Assembly: GCF_017545445.1 (NCBI RefSeq)
Contig: NZ_JAFWOM010000175.1
Location: 54,029 to 118,028, forward strand
From: Fibrobacter sp.
GTDB taxonomy: Bacteria > Fibrobacterota > Fibrobacteria > Fibrobacterales > Fibrobacteraceae
Reading direction: 5' to 3'
Length of the DNA stretch: 64,000 nt
A program made the position numbers and the translations under genes. This document shows, piece after piece, positions 24,703 through 34,160 of this stretch. The notes under the pieces are model-generated. The model did not search any database, was not told the origin of the DNA, and saw only the letters and a list, made by a program, of their open reading frames with translations. How positions within the stretch are numbered: the first letter of the stretch is position 1; the number at the start of each line of letters is the position of its first letter.

Positions 24703-26892
24703 ATGAAGAATATGGTTAAACTTATGTTTGGCCTTGCTGCCGCCGCGGCAGTAACGGCATCTGCAGGAAGCTTCCCGTTCCCGCAGAACATGAAGTATCC
24801 GCACGGCAATATCATCGAATATGCCAACACGGATGTGATTAAGCAACACTACCAGCAGTGGAAATCTGCTTGGTACGATGCTTCACAGGGCTGGGTTCTC
24901 GCTCCTGAAGGAACTTGCTCTACCGTTTCCGAAGCTATTGCTTACGGTATGTTGATTTCTGTCTATATGGACGACCAGACCGTGTTCAACAAGCTCTATG
25001 AAACCTGGAAGAAAAACGGCGGTAACGGCGCCGGTATGAACTGGCGTGTGGGTTGCAGCGGCGGTTCTGGTTCTGCATCTGACGCTGACTTCGATGCTGC
25101 TCTCGCTCTCGTGATGGCTTCTAAGCAGTGGGGTGGCTCCTACCTCAACGATGCCAAGACGCTCATCTCTTGGATTGCAACTAACGATATTAATGGCAAC
25201 AAGATTAAGCCGGGTAACCAGTGGAACGACGCTTTCAACCCGAGCTATTCTACTACGGCAAACTTCCAGCTTTTCCAGGATGTTGCCGGCGGTTCTTGGT
25301 CTAGCGTGATTTCTCAGACCTATACCGAATTGAGCGCTTGCCAGGACGCTACGACCGGTCTTGTTCCGGACTGGTGTGACTGGAGCGGTCATAAGCCGAC
25401 AAAGACCAGCGCAGCCGTTTCTAACGACATCGGTTTCTACGATGACGCTGCCCGTACTCCGTGGCGTATGGCTTGGGCTTATTACTGGTATGGCGATACG
25501 AAGGCTCAGGCATTCAATAAGAAGGTTGTCGATTGGCTTATTCCGACGACCCGTACCGCTAGTGGCGTGAACTCTGGTTATGCTTATACTGGTGGAAAGT
25601 ACATCGCGGATGAAAGCGATATCCGCAACTTCGTTTCCTCTACGTTCTCCGGCGGTCTCGGCCTCGCTGTTTCTTCTTTCGATACTGAAGAAGCAAAGAC
25701 CTATTTGACCACGGTCTATAAGGTCCTCACTGAACAAAAGAGCTGCAAGAAGCCTGATAAGTGTGGCGAAGGCGACAATCCGGGTGAAAAGTACTATCCG
25801 GCTACTTTGAACATGCTTTACCTCCTCCTCGTGACGGGTAACATGCCGAACCTTTACAACACAACTGGTTTTGAAAAGTTCACGCCGGATACGTCCAAGG
25901 CTCCGTCCATCAAGCTTGGTGATGGTGAACAGCAGGCATTCGGTGACACGACTGTTGCTATTTCTGGTCTCTGGAACTGGGGTGCATACCATGACAAGCT
26001 CGGCATTGGCACGAAGATGCTTCCGGATTCTGGTTCTTCTCCGATCTTCAAGATGGAAGATGGTTCTTACCTTGTCCATGCTTCTATGGAAATTGGTCCG
26101 GAACCGGAATGGACAGAAGAAAAGGCTAAGGCTGGTCTTCTCAAGTATCCGTCTGCCGGTATCGCTGTCACGTTCAAGAAGGACGAATGCAAGAAGGACA
26201 ATAGCTGCGGCGTTGACTTCAAGACTCTCGGTGTCAAGTATATCCGCGTGACGGCCAAGACTTCTGGTCCGATCCGCATGGCTATCCTCAACACCATTAC
26301 GGACGAAAACGAAAAGAATAAGGTCTCAAATGCCGGTGCTGGTTCTGAACCGGGCGTCTATGTTGACAACTCCTCTGATTTCAAGGAAGTTCTCTATGAT
26401 ATGACTCCGGATGGCTACGGCTTCAAGGGTACCGGTACTAAGGACGGTGCAATCGACATTCTCGATTGGGTTGACCGTAACAATGCTCCGGAAGGTTTCC
26501 AGATTCTCCAGAAGATCAAGGGTCTCAAGTGGGAAGTCAAGGATGTCAAGGGCGGTATCGGTGAACTCTCCATCAAGGCTGTTGAATTCCTCGATGAATC
26601 TAAGAAGGTGATTGACTACGAAAAGATCACTGGCATGAAGATTGTAGAAAAAGATCCGTTTGAATCTATCTACAAGGTTTCTATGATGCCGAGCTTCAGC
26701 GTCCGTGCAAACGGCATGCAGATCCAGATCAACGGCATTAAGGCCGGTAGCTCGTTCGGCGTTTACAATATGCTGGGCAAGGTTATTTCTTCTGGCATCG
26801 CTCTCAGCGATAACATGAACGTCAACGTTCCGACGACGGGTTCTTACATCGTTCGCGTCGGTTCTGAAATGAACCGCGTCAACGTGAAGTAA
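24703..26892 (+). CDS. Secreted GH8 endoglucanase-like enzyme
   Basis: 729 residues from ATG 24703, preceded by AAAAGGAATTCAT; an upstream in-frame ATG would disrupt the signal peptide (about 1-21, ending ASA). The GH8 (alpha/alpha)6 domain spans about 25-395. General acid E77 lies in CSTVSEAIAYGML, and the conserved ASDADFDAALAL motif holds D127/D129. A Cys/Gly-rich linker (about 350-365) interrupts it near the end. Residues about 415-650 form an unassigned, probably beta-rich module. The last 65 residues (GVYNMLGKVISSG, then GSYIVRVGSE) match type IX sorting domains. It probably cleaves beta-1,4-glucan (cellulose or mixed-linkage); some GH8 members act on xylan or chitosan, so the substrate is not certain. 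Confidence 0.88.
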   Translation: MKNMVKLMFGLAAAAAVTASAGSFPFPQNMKYPHGNIIEYANTDVIKQHYQQWKSAWYDASQGWVLAPEGTCSTVSEAIAYGMLISVYMDDQTVFNKLYETWKKNGGNGAGMNWRVGCSGGSGSASDADFDAALALVMASKQWGGSYLNDAKTLISWIATNDINGNKIKPGNQWNDAFNPSYSTTANFQLFQDVAGGSWSSVISQTYTELSACQDATTGLVPDWCDWSGHKPTKTSAAVSNDIGFYDDAARTPWRMAWAYYWYGDTKAQAFNKKVVDWLIPTTRTASGVNSGYAYTGGKYIADESDIRNFVSSTFSGGLGLAVSSFDTEEAKTYLTTVYKVLTEQKSCKKPDKCGEGDNPGEKYYPATLNMLYLLLVTGNMPNLYNTTGFEKFTPDTSKAPSIKLGDGEQQAFGDTTVAISGLWNWGAYHDKLGIGTKMLPDSGSSPIFKMEDGSYLVHASMEIGPEPEWTEEKAKAGLLKYPSAGIAVTFKKDECKKDNSCGVDFKTLGVKYIRVTAKTSGPIRMAILNTITDENEKNKVSNAGAGSEPGVYVDNSSDFKEVLYDMTPDGYGFKGTGTKDGAIDILDWVDRNNAPEGFQILQKIKGLKWEVKDVKGGIGELSIKAVEFLDESKKVIDYEKITGMKIVEKDPFESIYKVSMMPSFSVRANGMQIQINGIKAGSSFGVYNMLGKVISSGIALSDNMNVNVPTTGSYIVRVGSEMNRVNVK

Positions 26893-26918
26893 TCGTTCGG
26901 TCAACGAAAACGAATTGC

Positions 26919-26952
26919 AAAAAAGCCGAGGCTTGAAGCCCCGGCTTTTTTT
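26919..26952 (+). terminator. Terminator of the GH8 gene
   Basis: AAAAAAGCCG pairs with CGGCTTTTTT, with an inner GGCTT/AAGCC stem and a T-run. It starts 27 nt after the stop. Confidence 0.88.
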
Positions 26953-27129
26953 GTTTGTCAAATAGCGCTGGAGCGTTGGGCTATGAGGTTGCCTTGCTTT
27001 GATCTGTTCTAATTGCAATAACCCCATACCCCAAGGGCCGTAGGCTCGAGCCCATACCCAGCGTCACCTCCTACTGCCTACTAACCACTGTTTACTAACC
27101 ATAACTCTCTCGTCTCTCGTCTGTTTTAG

Positions 27130-27144
27130 TAAATTATACACATG
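27130..27144 (+). promoter_or_regulatory. -10-like box directly before the start codon (possible leaderless start)
   Basis: TAAATT at 27130-27135 is followed by six bases and the ATG at 27142. No Shine-Dalgarno sequence is present. No clear -35 is seen. Confidence 0.4.
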
Positions 27145-30100
27145 AAGTTGAATGCCAAGTTTTTCGCATTGTTTTTAAGCGTGTTCTCTTTAGCGTCTTT
27201 GGCGCACGCAGTGGATACGCTCGAAGTTTTTGTGCTGCGCGTGCAGTTCAAGGAAGAAACGCCGAACGATAATTCGCTTACGACGGGAACGGGAATTTTC
27301 GATTCCGATACGGCGACGTACAAACTGGACCCATCGGACAGTCGCGGGAGTAAGCATTATTGGAAAAAGCATCTGGATTTTGCGAATTCCTATTATCAGG
27401 CGGTGAGTGGCGGCGAACTTGTCGTCAAGTCGAGAGTGTTCCCAGAAAATGGGAAGGCCTATAATCTCGATAAGCCGATGATTGACTACAATCGTACCCA
27501 GAAGATGAAAGGCGAAAAGACGGCAGAGTATGATGAGGCTCGCAGTCGCGATTATTTGCAGTTTGTGTATGATGTCGTGATGGCGGTGCACAAGTCAGAA
27601 GATTCTCCGTTTAAAGTTCCGCTTCCCCAAAATTCTAATACCAAGCGCGCCTTTATGATTGCCCATGCTGGTGCAAGCCGTCTCCTCGACGGAGGGAGCA
27701 TGGGACAAAAAGGTGCGAATACGCCTGGCGATTTCTTGGATATTTACATTTCGAGGGCCGATTGGATTTATTTACCCGATACGCTTTCGGGAGTCGTGAT
27801 TGATAAAGTGGATTCTTTGAACAACGGCATTGTGTTGAAAGGTGCCGCAATCGATACGCTCAAGTCGATGATGGTGGTGAGCGAAACGGCTTCGCAGGAC
27901 GGACTCAATTGGGGCATTAACGGCATTGTGGTGAACCAAATCGGGCGCGAACTGGGTATGCCCAATACCCATGACGCTGTAAAGGGTATTTCGCGTTTGG
28001 GGTATTTCGACATGATGGACTTTGCGGGCTACAATGCGGGCAACGGATTTTTCCCGGTGCTGCCTGCGGCGTGGGAACGCATTTACATGGGCTGGTCCAA
28101 GGTCAAGGAAGTGCGGCCTACGGCGGGCCATCCGGTGACGGTCGATATTGCTGCTGCGGGTAGCGGCCTTGGCACAGAAATTGTGAAAGTCGCTTTGAGC
28201 GCAAGCGAATACCTCTTGATTGAAAACCGCCAACGTTCTTGGAAAAAGGACGGCATGGTAGAAGTATATCTCGGCGAGGCCAAACCGAATAATGATACGA
28301 CAATGAAGAGAAAAATTATTGTCGATAGTCTTTATACGATATTCGAGGATTCCATTTGCACCAAGGGCAAGTGCGAGCGCAATAAGAAAAAGGCGGAGGG
28401 ACTTGTGCTTGGCGTAAACAGTTTCGATGCAGGCCTCCCGGCGAGCGGTATTGCCGTGTGGAAGGTGAACGATTGGTACTTGCGTGAATCTATGCAATAC
28501 GGGGCTGCAAACCTTTGGGGCGGCGAACAGTATCGCGACCACCAGTTCGGGCTTTCGCTTGTGGAATCCGATGGTGTTCTGAGTATCGGCAAGACGTTCA
28601 AAAATGCGCTTGGCGAAGACTCCTATGATTACGGTAGCGGCGCGGACTTGTTGCCGAGTTTGCGTTTTGCCAAGGATAAAAAGTTTGATACGGTGAAGAC
28701 GATTAAGCCGACGGGTTATGCGAATACGGCGACGACGCAGGGCGGCTATACGGGCATCAAGATAACGGTGGATGTCCCGAAAAACGCTCGCATCGAAAAA
28801 ACGGCGAATGCGTTTATGGGCGATAGTGTCATGAACTTTGCAGCTCCTGTGATTAGCGTGACGATTAGCATTGATGACGGCAGCATCGAAAATTCGAAGT
28901 TCCCGAAAAATGTCGGGCTTGCAAATGCGGTACGCGGTGCGGTGTTCGTCAATTACGAAGACGACGAGACGGGCAAGGCGATTGTGTTTGCCGCAGAAGA
29001 CGGAACACTCCAAGCGATGAACGCTCTTGGCGATACGTTGTTCATGGCCGATACGGTGGTGACGCAAAAGTCGCTTAACAGCAATGAAGCAAAACGCGAA
29101 ATTCCGTTGTACCGCGTAGCTTCTGGAGATGGTCCGCTGGTTGGCATTGCAAGCGACGATAATTACGTGTATAGCTTGCATGAACACGCTTTGGTTCGCA
29201 CGAAGTTCCTTACGGGAATGATCCCGCAGAGAGATGTGTTGAAGATTTCTGACAAGGCGATGGTGGGGCCGATTGTCTATAACGGCATCGTCTGGTTTGC
29301 GACGGATTCCAAGCTCGTGTATGCTCGCGAAAACAAGAATGGAAAATTTGAACGCGGTGGGAGCATTGGCTTCCGTAGATTCGTGCCGCAAGATATGGCC
29401 GTGTGCAAGCACAAGAACGAATCGGACGACCGCCTTGTGGTTGTTGGCGAAGATGGGCTTTGGTTCTGGGAAAATATTCGTCAACTGACCGTTGATTCGG
29501 CTGGGGATCTCGATGCTTCTGTAGATATTGTTCAATCACCGATGCGCGAAGGTGAAAGTTTCAAGGTCGCTTGCACGGACTTGGATAGGGACGGAAAAGT
29601 TGAACCGATTTTCGTCGGTAGCCGTGGGCGTGTCCGCGTGAATCATTTGGATGGAATGGCCGAACTTTGGTCCCGTTCATACAAGCGTGGAACCCATGGT
29701 ACAAGCGGCCTCAAGGACGAAACATCTGGCTTTGCTCTTGGCGACATCAATGGCGACGGTTACCCGGAAATTGTATTCCTCGGTGATAACCTTGTTTATG
29801 CGCTTGACCGTTTTGGCGTGCCGATAGATGGGTTCCCGGTGACTATCAACCGCGGTGCGCCGATCGTCGGATTCCATAGCGATCCGCTTCTTGTCGATAT
29901 CACGGGCGACAAAATTCCAGAAATTCTCGTGCCGTCCAATGATGGATTAGTTTATGCTTACACCGGCAAGGGCAAGCGCGTTTCGGACCGTTTCCCGATT
30001 GCGGCTGGCAGCTACGAATTGGTAGATTCTCTCGAACAAGTCGTTCCGATGAGCATTTACGTGACGGATGCGGTCAAGGGCTCCAAGGGGCCTGAACTTT

Positions 30101-30546
30101 ACGCATTCCACAGAAATTCTGTGACGGCATTCCGCTTGGACAAGGCTGCGAACGGAGCCGAAAAAGCTGCCGCTGCATGGGCGCTCCCGGCAGGTGGCAA
30201 CGAACGCACTGGGTTCTTCGATGCTTCCAAGCTCGGCGATGTCGAAGCTGTAAAAGCGAAAGACGAAATTTCGGAATTCTTCATTTACCCGAACCCGGTT
30301 CGCGGTGGCGAGGCGAAGGTCCGCATGGAACTTGGCGCAAAGCCGGAATCTATCAAGCTCGAACTTTATGACATTACGGGTTTGTGCGTGTTCAAAAAGA
30401 ACATCCCGGATGGTGTTGCCGGCATGAATCAATCCGATCTTGACTTGCGTGATTTGGGCAGTGATGTTTATACGGCCCGCTTGAAAGTCAAGTTCGAAAG
30501 CGGCAAGACAAAACAGAAGCTTTACCGCGTGGGCGTAGTCCGTTAA
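27142..30546 (+). CDS. Secreted M6-family (immune inhibitor A-like) pseudoprotease with FG-GAP-like repeats
   Basis: 1134 residues with a signal peptide (about 1-23). Residues about 25-330 align with M6 peptidases (tail GYFDMMDFAGYN, then AAWERIYMGWSKV). The zinc site HExxHxLGxP is replaced by NQIGRELGMP: N265, Q266 and R269 stand where His, Glu and His belong, so peptidase activity is not expected. Residues about 800-950 carry FG-GAP/VCBS-like calcium motifs (DLDRDGKVE, DINGDGYPE, DITGDKIPE), usually a beta-propeller for surface binding. The C-terminus (about 1050-1134; YPNPVRGGEAKVRM) is a clear type IX sorting domain. It likely works as a surface binding protein. The next gene lies 22 nt downstream. 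Confidence 0.8.
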   Translation: MKLNAKFFALFLSVFSLASLAHAVDTLEVFVLRVQFKEETPNDNSLTTGTGIFDSDTATYKLDPSDSRGSKHYWKKHLDFANSYYQAVSGGELVVKSRVFPENGKAYNLDKPMIDYNRTQKMKGEKTAEYDEARSRDYLQFVYDVVMAVHKSEDSPFKVPLPQNSNTKRAFMIAHAGASRLLDGGSMGQKGANTPGDFLDIYISRADWIYLPDTLSGVVIDKVDSLNNGIVLKGAAIDTLKSMMVVSETASQDGLNWGINGIVVNQIGRELGMPNTHDAVKGISRLGYFDMMDFAGYNAGNGFFPVLPAAWERIYMGWSKVKEVRPTAGHPVTVDIAAAGSGLGTEIVKVALSASEYLLIENRQRSWKKDGMVEVYLGEAKPNNDTTMKRKIIVDSLYTIFEDSICTKGKCERNKKKAEGLVLGVNSFDAGLPASGIAVWKVNDWYLRESMQYGAANLWGGEQYRDHQFGLSLVESDGVLSIGKTFKNALGEDSYDYGSGADLLPSLRFAKDKKFDTVKTIKPTGYANTATTQGGYTGIKITVDVPKNARIEKTANAFMGDSVMNFAAPVISVTISIDDGSIENSKFPKNVGLANAVRGAVFVNYEDDETGKAIVFAAEDGTLQAMNALGDTLFMADTVVTQKSLNSNEAKREIPLYRVASGDGPLVGIASDDNYVYSLHEHALVRTKFLTGMIPQRDVLKISDKAMVGPIVYNGIVWFATDSKLVYARENKNGKFERGGSIGFRRFVPQDMAVCKHKNESDDRLVVVGEDGLWFWENIRQLTVDSAGDLDASVDIVQSPMREGESFKVACTDLDRDGKVEPIFVGSRGRVRVNHLDGMAELWSRSYKRGTHGTSGLKDETSGFALGDINGDGYPEIVFLGDNLVYALDRFGVPIDGFPVTINRGAPIVGFHSDPLLVDITGDKIPEILVPSNDGLVYAYTGKGKRVSDRFPIAAGSYELVDSLEQVVPMSIYVTDAVKGSKGPELYAFHRNSVTAFRLDKAANGAEKAAAAWALPAGGNERTGFFDASKLGDVEAVKAKDEISEFFIYPNPVRGGEAKVRMELGAKPESIKLELYDITGLCVFKKNIPDGVAGMNQSDLDLRDLGSDVYTARLKVKFESGKTKQKLYRVGVVR

Positions 30547-30568
30547 TCGTTCAACAAGGAGGCGAGTT

Positions 30569-31528
30569 ATGCGTCAAAACAAAATAAAGTTCACTTATTT
30601 ACCGTTGGCGTTTTTCTCGCTTTTATTTTCGCTTTGTGTGCTTGCTTCGCTTGTTGCATGTACGGCCAATGGCGAACCTGTTGAAGGCGAATATATATCC
30701 CCTATTGATGATGGCAAAACAAAGCCTGTGCCAAATTCTGATTCAAGTACGAAACCGAGTTCTAGTACAAATTCTGATGTCGATTCTTCATCGAGTACAG
30801 ATTCTGTAATTGATTCTACGTTCTTTAGCATGTTTGAATGGGTGCGAGTTCCCAATGCCTCTATTCCGCGTGGAATAAACTATTTTAAAGTGAATTCATT
30901 CAAAATGACGACAACCGAGGTGACTCAAAAGATTTACAAGTTGATCATGAGAGATTTGCCGAAACAGTTTAAGGAAGGCGAAGACCGTGCGGTTTCTAAT
31001 GTGAGCTGGTTTCAAGCGGCTCTCTTTTGCAATGCCATTTCGAGGTATTCCGGTCTTGATACCGCGTATGTTTATAAATCCATTTCAGGCGATTTTAATT
31101 TGGTCGATTTGACCATTGATTATTCTGCAAATGCGATTAGGCTTCCGACTGAAAATGAATGGGAAATTGCGGCTCGTGGCGGAACAAACACGACTTATTA
31201 TTGGGATGCGGACATTGCTACGAAATATGCTTATTATGGACAAACTACAGGACCTGATACGGTGGCAAAAAGATTGCCCAATGATTTTGGGCTTTATGAC
31301 ATGGCCGGAAATGTTGCTGAGTGGGTAAATGACTGGTACGATGAATATCCCAAAACGGTAAGCGATAGTATTTACGTGGGGCCTGGAAAGGGAACGTACC
31401 GCGTTGTTCGCGGTGGCGGATGGTCGGATAAGGTAACCGTACTGGCTCCGAAGGAACGCGAAAAACTTGCTCCTGCCGACGCCAAGACGACTCTAGGCTT
31501 TAGACTGGTTTATTCTACCGGTTTTTAA
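30569..31528 (+). CDS. FGE-sulfatase-domain (SUMF1-like) lipoprotein
   Basis: 319 residues with a lipoprotein signal (lipidated Cys31 in SLVACTANG) and a Ser/Asp-rich linker (about 50-80). The FGE-sulfatase domain covers about 90-318: TTEVTQKIY, VSWFQAALFCNAIS, RLPTENEWEIAARGG, GLYDMAGNVAEWVNDW, VVRGGGW and GFRLV. The two catalytic cysteines of true formylglycine-generating enzymes are not evident, so it is probably a structural or binding member, as are most bacterial ones. It starts after CAAGGAGGCGAGTT, 22 nt behind the M6-like gene, and is probably cotranscribed. The fold is related to that of the FISUMP lipoproteins at the window start. Confidence 0.8.
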   Translation: MRQNKIKFTYLPLAFFSLLFSLCVLASLVACTANGEPVEGEYISPIDDGKTKPVPNSDSSTKPSSSTNSDVDSSSSTDSVIDSTFFSMFEWVRVPNASIPRGINYFKVNSFKMTTTEVTQKIYKLIMRDLPKQFKEGEDRAVSNVSWFQAALFCNAISRYSGLDTAYVYKSISGDFNLVDLTIDYSANAIRLPTENEWEIAARGGTNTTYYWDADIATKYAYYGQTTGPDTVAKRLPNDFGLYDMAGNVAEWVNDWYDEYPKTVSDSIYVGPGKGTYRVVRGGGWSDKVTVLAPKEREKLAPADAKTTLGFRLVYSTGF

Positions 31529-31561
31529 GGTCCCCTCCCTTTTGCCTTGTTTGAAATTTTT

Positions 31562-31576
31562 TAGATTTTGCGCATG
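31562..31576 (+). promoter_or_regulatory. -10-like box directly before the start codon (possible leaderless start)
   Basis: TAGATT (31562-31567), six bases, then ATG at 31574. There is no Shine-Dalgarno sequence. Confidence 0.4.
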
Positions 31577-32011
31577 AAGTACGCCTGTGCGCTAGCCGCT
31601 TTGCTTTGCGGTCTTTTTTGGGGGTGTTCCGAAGAAAAATCGGAACGGCTTCCTGATTTGCCTCCCGTGGAAATTCCTGCGGATGTCTTTGGTTATTATT
31701 CGGGCCGTTTGCCGTGTGATGATTGCAAGTTGCGTGCAATCGACATGGATTTGCACAAGGATAGCAGTGCTTTGGTAGTTCAAAAGGTTTTGAAGGATTC
31801 CATGCATGTCGATACGCTTCGCGGATCGTTTGTGTATGCCGATAGTGTCGTAAAGATGCTTGTTTCGCAAGATTCTCTTGGTATGCTCTATTGGGTGTTC
31901 AAGCGTGATAAAGTTGGAAATTTGGTATTTATGAAATCGGGCGATGTCTATCGTGATGCAGACGGTATGAAGTACGTGATGGTCCGTTTTTATAAAAAAT
32001 TAAAAAAGTGA
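31574..32011 (+). CDS. NlpE-like small lipoprotein
   Basis: 145 residues from ATG 31574; a TTG two codons upstream is unlikely. The lipobox ends at Cys18 (LFWGCSEE). The mature part (about 38-145) resembles the N-terminal domain of NlpE: YYSGRLPCDDCK with the CxxC pair C48/C51 and alternating beta-strands. In other bacteria NlpE senses surface contact, copper or lipoprotein-sorting stress. The gene is followed after 10 nt by a LytTR response regulator and may start the operon that runs to the DinG-like helicase. A link from this lipoprotein to the regulator is inference. Confidence 0.65.
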   Translation: MKYACALAALLCGLFWGCSEEKSERLPDLPPVEIPADVFGYYSGRLPCDDCKLRAIDMDLHKDSSALVVQKVLKDSMHVDTLRGSFVYADSVVKMLVSQDSLGMLYWVFKRDKVGNLVFMKSGDVYRDADGMKYVMVRFYKKLKK

Positions 32012-32021
32012 GCGAGGATAT

Positions 32022-32786
32022 ATGTTTACAGCTTTGATTGCCGACGACGAACCTCTAGCACGTGTACGCATGCGTTCTCTGCTCGAAGCGTATTCTGGCG
32101 AAGTTGAAATTCTGGGCGAAGCGTCTTCCGGTGCGCAGATGATTGCTAAAATCCACGAGCTTGATCCGGATGTTGTTTTCCTTGACATCCAGATGCCCGA
32201 CATGGATGCGTTCGAAGTTTTGAAGACACTGAACGAAGATGATATTCCGCTTATTGTTTTTACGACCGCTTACGATAACTTTGCACTCCGTGCCTACGAA
32301 GAGAATACGGTTGATTACCTCCTGAAGCCGATTGACCCGGAGCGCCTTGCTTCGACGATGGTGAAACTCCGCAAACGCATGCCGTACGAAAGTGGACAGG
32401 GGGTTCCGGCGGATTTTTCGTGGGACAAGTTTAGGGAATTGATGAGTTCAAGTTCGCTTTATATGCAGCGTTTACAAGTGAAATTGCCCGACCGCATTTT
32501 GCTTGTGAACATGGACGAAGTTATCCGTTTCCAGAGCGAAGAAAAATATACGACGGCTTACACGACTACAGCGCAGTACGTCATTGACCAGACGCTCGTA
32601 GAATTGGAAAAACGTTTGGATCCGCGTCAGTTTGTGCGCGTTCACCGTGCACATTTGGTAGCGATTGATTACATCGCTGAAATTAGAAAGACGGAAGCGG
32701 GTCGTTTGTGTGTCGTTCTTCGCGACAAGAACAGGACGCAGGTTACCGTGAGCCGTAATTTTGTAAAAACTGTGAAGAGTTTGTAA
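32022..32786 (+). CDS. LytTR-family response regulator
   Basis: 254 residues. The receiver domain (about 3-120) has acidic residues ADDE, acceptor Asp in VVFLDIQMPDMD and the conserved KP motif in YLLKPIDP. The LytTR DNA-binding domain (about 150-254) has VRVHRAHLVA and VTVSRNFVKTVK. No histidine kinase lies next to it, so the partner is elsewhere. The start follows GCGAGGATAT. The gap to the signal peptidase gene is 12 nt, and all genes to 38661 lie within 0-13 nt of each other. Confidence 0.9.
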   Translation: MFTALIADDEPLARVRMRSLLEAYSGEVEILGEASSGAQMIAKIHELDPDVVFLDIQMPDMDAFEVLKTLNEDDIPLIVFTTAYDNFALRAYEENTVDYLLKPIDPERLASTMVKLRKRMPYESGQGVPADFSWDKFRELMSSSSLYMQRLQVKLPDRILLVNMDEVIRFQSEEKYTTAYTTTAQYVIDQTLVELEKRLDPRQFVRVHRAHLVAIDYIAEIRKTEAGRLCVVLRDKNRTQVTVSRNFVKTVKSL

Positions 32787-32798
32787 TTTGGAGTTTTG

Positions 32799-34160
32799 AT
32801 GGAACAGACACCTCAAAAGAAATCAGCAAAGACTTTTTTGAAATCGTTCACTCGTGAAGTTATTGTACCGGTTGTCCTTGCGCTTATTGTAATCCAGTAC
32901 GTCATTCAGGCGTTCCAGATCCCGAGCGGTTCTATGGAAGATTCTCTCAAGACGGGAGACTTTTTGCTGGGCCTCAAGTTTACGTATGGTTCGCCGATAC
33001 CTTTCTCGAACCAGAAGTTTCCGGGGTATGCAGAACCGAAGCATGGCGATGTGGTCATTTTCCGCTATCCGGGTGAGCCTGAATATCCCGATAACAATCC
33101 CAAGCGTTATACGCATTTGTTCAATGCGTTGATGCTTGGCAACTATTACTGGGATCATTCTCCCGAAAAAGGTCAGCCGCGTTTAGTGCATTACGCTGAT
33201 GGCCCAAAGGATTACATCAAGCGTTGCGTTGCCGTGAGTGGCGATCCTGTTGCGGTGCATGGCGGCAAACTTTATTTGAACGGCAAGCGTCAGGATTCGC
33301 TCCCTGCGTTTGGAAAGTGGACGGCGAGCGTTCGCTCGCTCTCGCCGAGAGACGAGGTCGCAGAATTTGTTGTGCCTTCCGTGGGCGATACGCTGTACGT
33401 CGATTCTTTGCCGATGATAAAGCTTTGGTGGCTGCGTTCGTTGGTGGCACAGGAAAATCCGGATTCCTCCGTGAGCCTTGATCTTTCGCTATTGCGTGAT
33501 GGTCGCGAAAACAACAATTATGTATTTAATGATTTCAGGTTCCCGGTTGAAAATGACCGTGGTATTGTGTTGAATGCGATGCTTTCCAGCAACCAGACTG
33601 TAGTTCAGAAACGCCTTACGCTTGGCGATACGTTGTCGGGGGCAATGCCGTTCAGCTATTTCAAAAATCTTGCAAAGGTTGGCTTTTTGCCGTTGATAGA
33701 CCCGAAAGATGTGGATAATAACCGCGGCTTTTCTCGTCTTGTAAGTTACGTCTCTTTTGAAGGCTCGATTCTTCAGGATCTTGAAGGCAATGTGAATCGT
33801 TTGAATATGGTTTCGACTTCAGTTCCAGAATCTGGTGATTCGACGGTTTCGCCGGAGGCTGCTGCAAAGCCTCATTTCGAAATACAGAGAAACCTTTATC
33901 TGGGTTCCGAAAAAATCGACCGTTACGTTGTGAAGTATCCGCAATACTTTATGATGGGCGATAACCGTGACAATTCCGCCGATAGCCGTTATTGGGGTGT
34001 TGTCTCGCTTCGTAATATTCGTGCAAAGGCTTTTGTCATCTACTTCTCTTTTGATAATGATGACCAAAAATTTGCTTTCGGTAATCCGTTTACCTGGTGG
34101 AGAATTCCGTTCCGCATCCGTTACACCCGTATTGGCAAAATTATCGACTTGATTAAATAA
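32799..34160 (+). CDS. lepB: Signal peptidase I with a large insertion
   Basis: 454 residues from ATG 32799 (GGAG seven bases upstream). One N-terminal transmembrane helix (about 20-38) is followed by the catalytic serine S45 in IPSGSMEDS and the catalytic lysine K141 in DYIKRCVAVSGD. The box MMGDNRDNSADSRYWG is near residue 385. Typical enzymes have 250-320 residues. Here about 220 residues separate the KRCVA and GDNRDNS boxes, an extended periplasmic region like that of some Bacteroidota enzymes. It removes signal peptides from exported proteins, of which this window has many. Confidence 0.92.
   Translation: MEQTPQKKSAKTFLKSFTREVIVPVVLALIVIQYVIQAFQIPSGSMEDSLKTGDFLLGLKFTYGSPIPFSNQKFPGYAEPKHGDVVIFRYPGEPEYPDNNPKRYTHLFNALMLGNYYWDHSPEKGQPRLVHYADGPKDYIKRCVAVSGDPVAVHGGKLYLNGKRQDSLPAFGKWTASVRSLSPRDEVAEFVVPSVGDTLYVDSLPMIKLWWLRSLVAQENPDSSVSLDLSLLRDGRENNNYVFNDFRFPVENDRGIVLNAMLSSNQTVVQKRLTLGDTLSGAMPFSYFKNLAKVGFLPLIDPKDVDNNRGFSRLVSYVSFEGSILQDLEGNVNRLNMVSTSVPESGDSTVSPEAAAKPHFEIQRNLYLGSEKIDRYVVKYPQYFMMGDNRDNSADSRYWGVVSLRNIRAKAFVIYFSFDNDDQKFAFGNPFTWWRIPFRIRYTRIGKIIDLIK

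Noticed and set aside
27772..29535. Long open frame of 587 codons on the minus strand inside the M6-like gene
   Set aside because: It is fully antisense to a gene with clear domains and has no recognisable motif. Long antisense frames are common here (also 8037-9299, 4010-5137 and 10441-11637) and follow from the codon use of the sense genes.
30569..31528. FGE-like lipoprotein as an active formylglycine-generating enzyme
   Set aside because: The catalytic cysteine pair is not visible and it is a lipoprotein; the domain is common in non-catalytic proteins.
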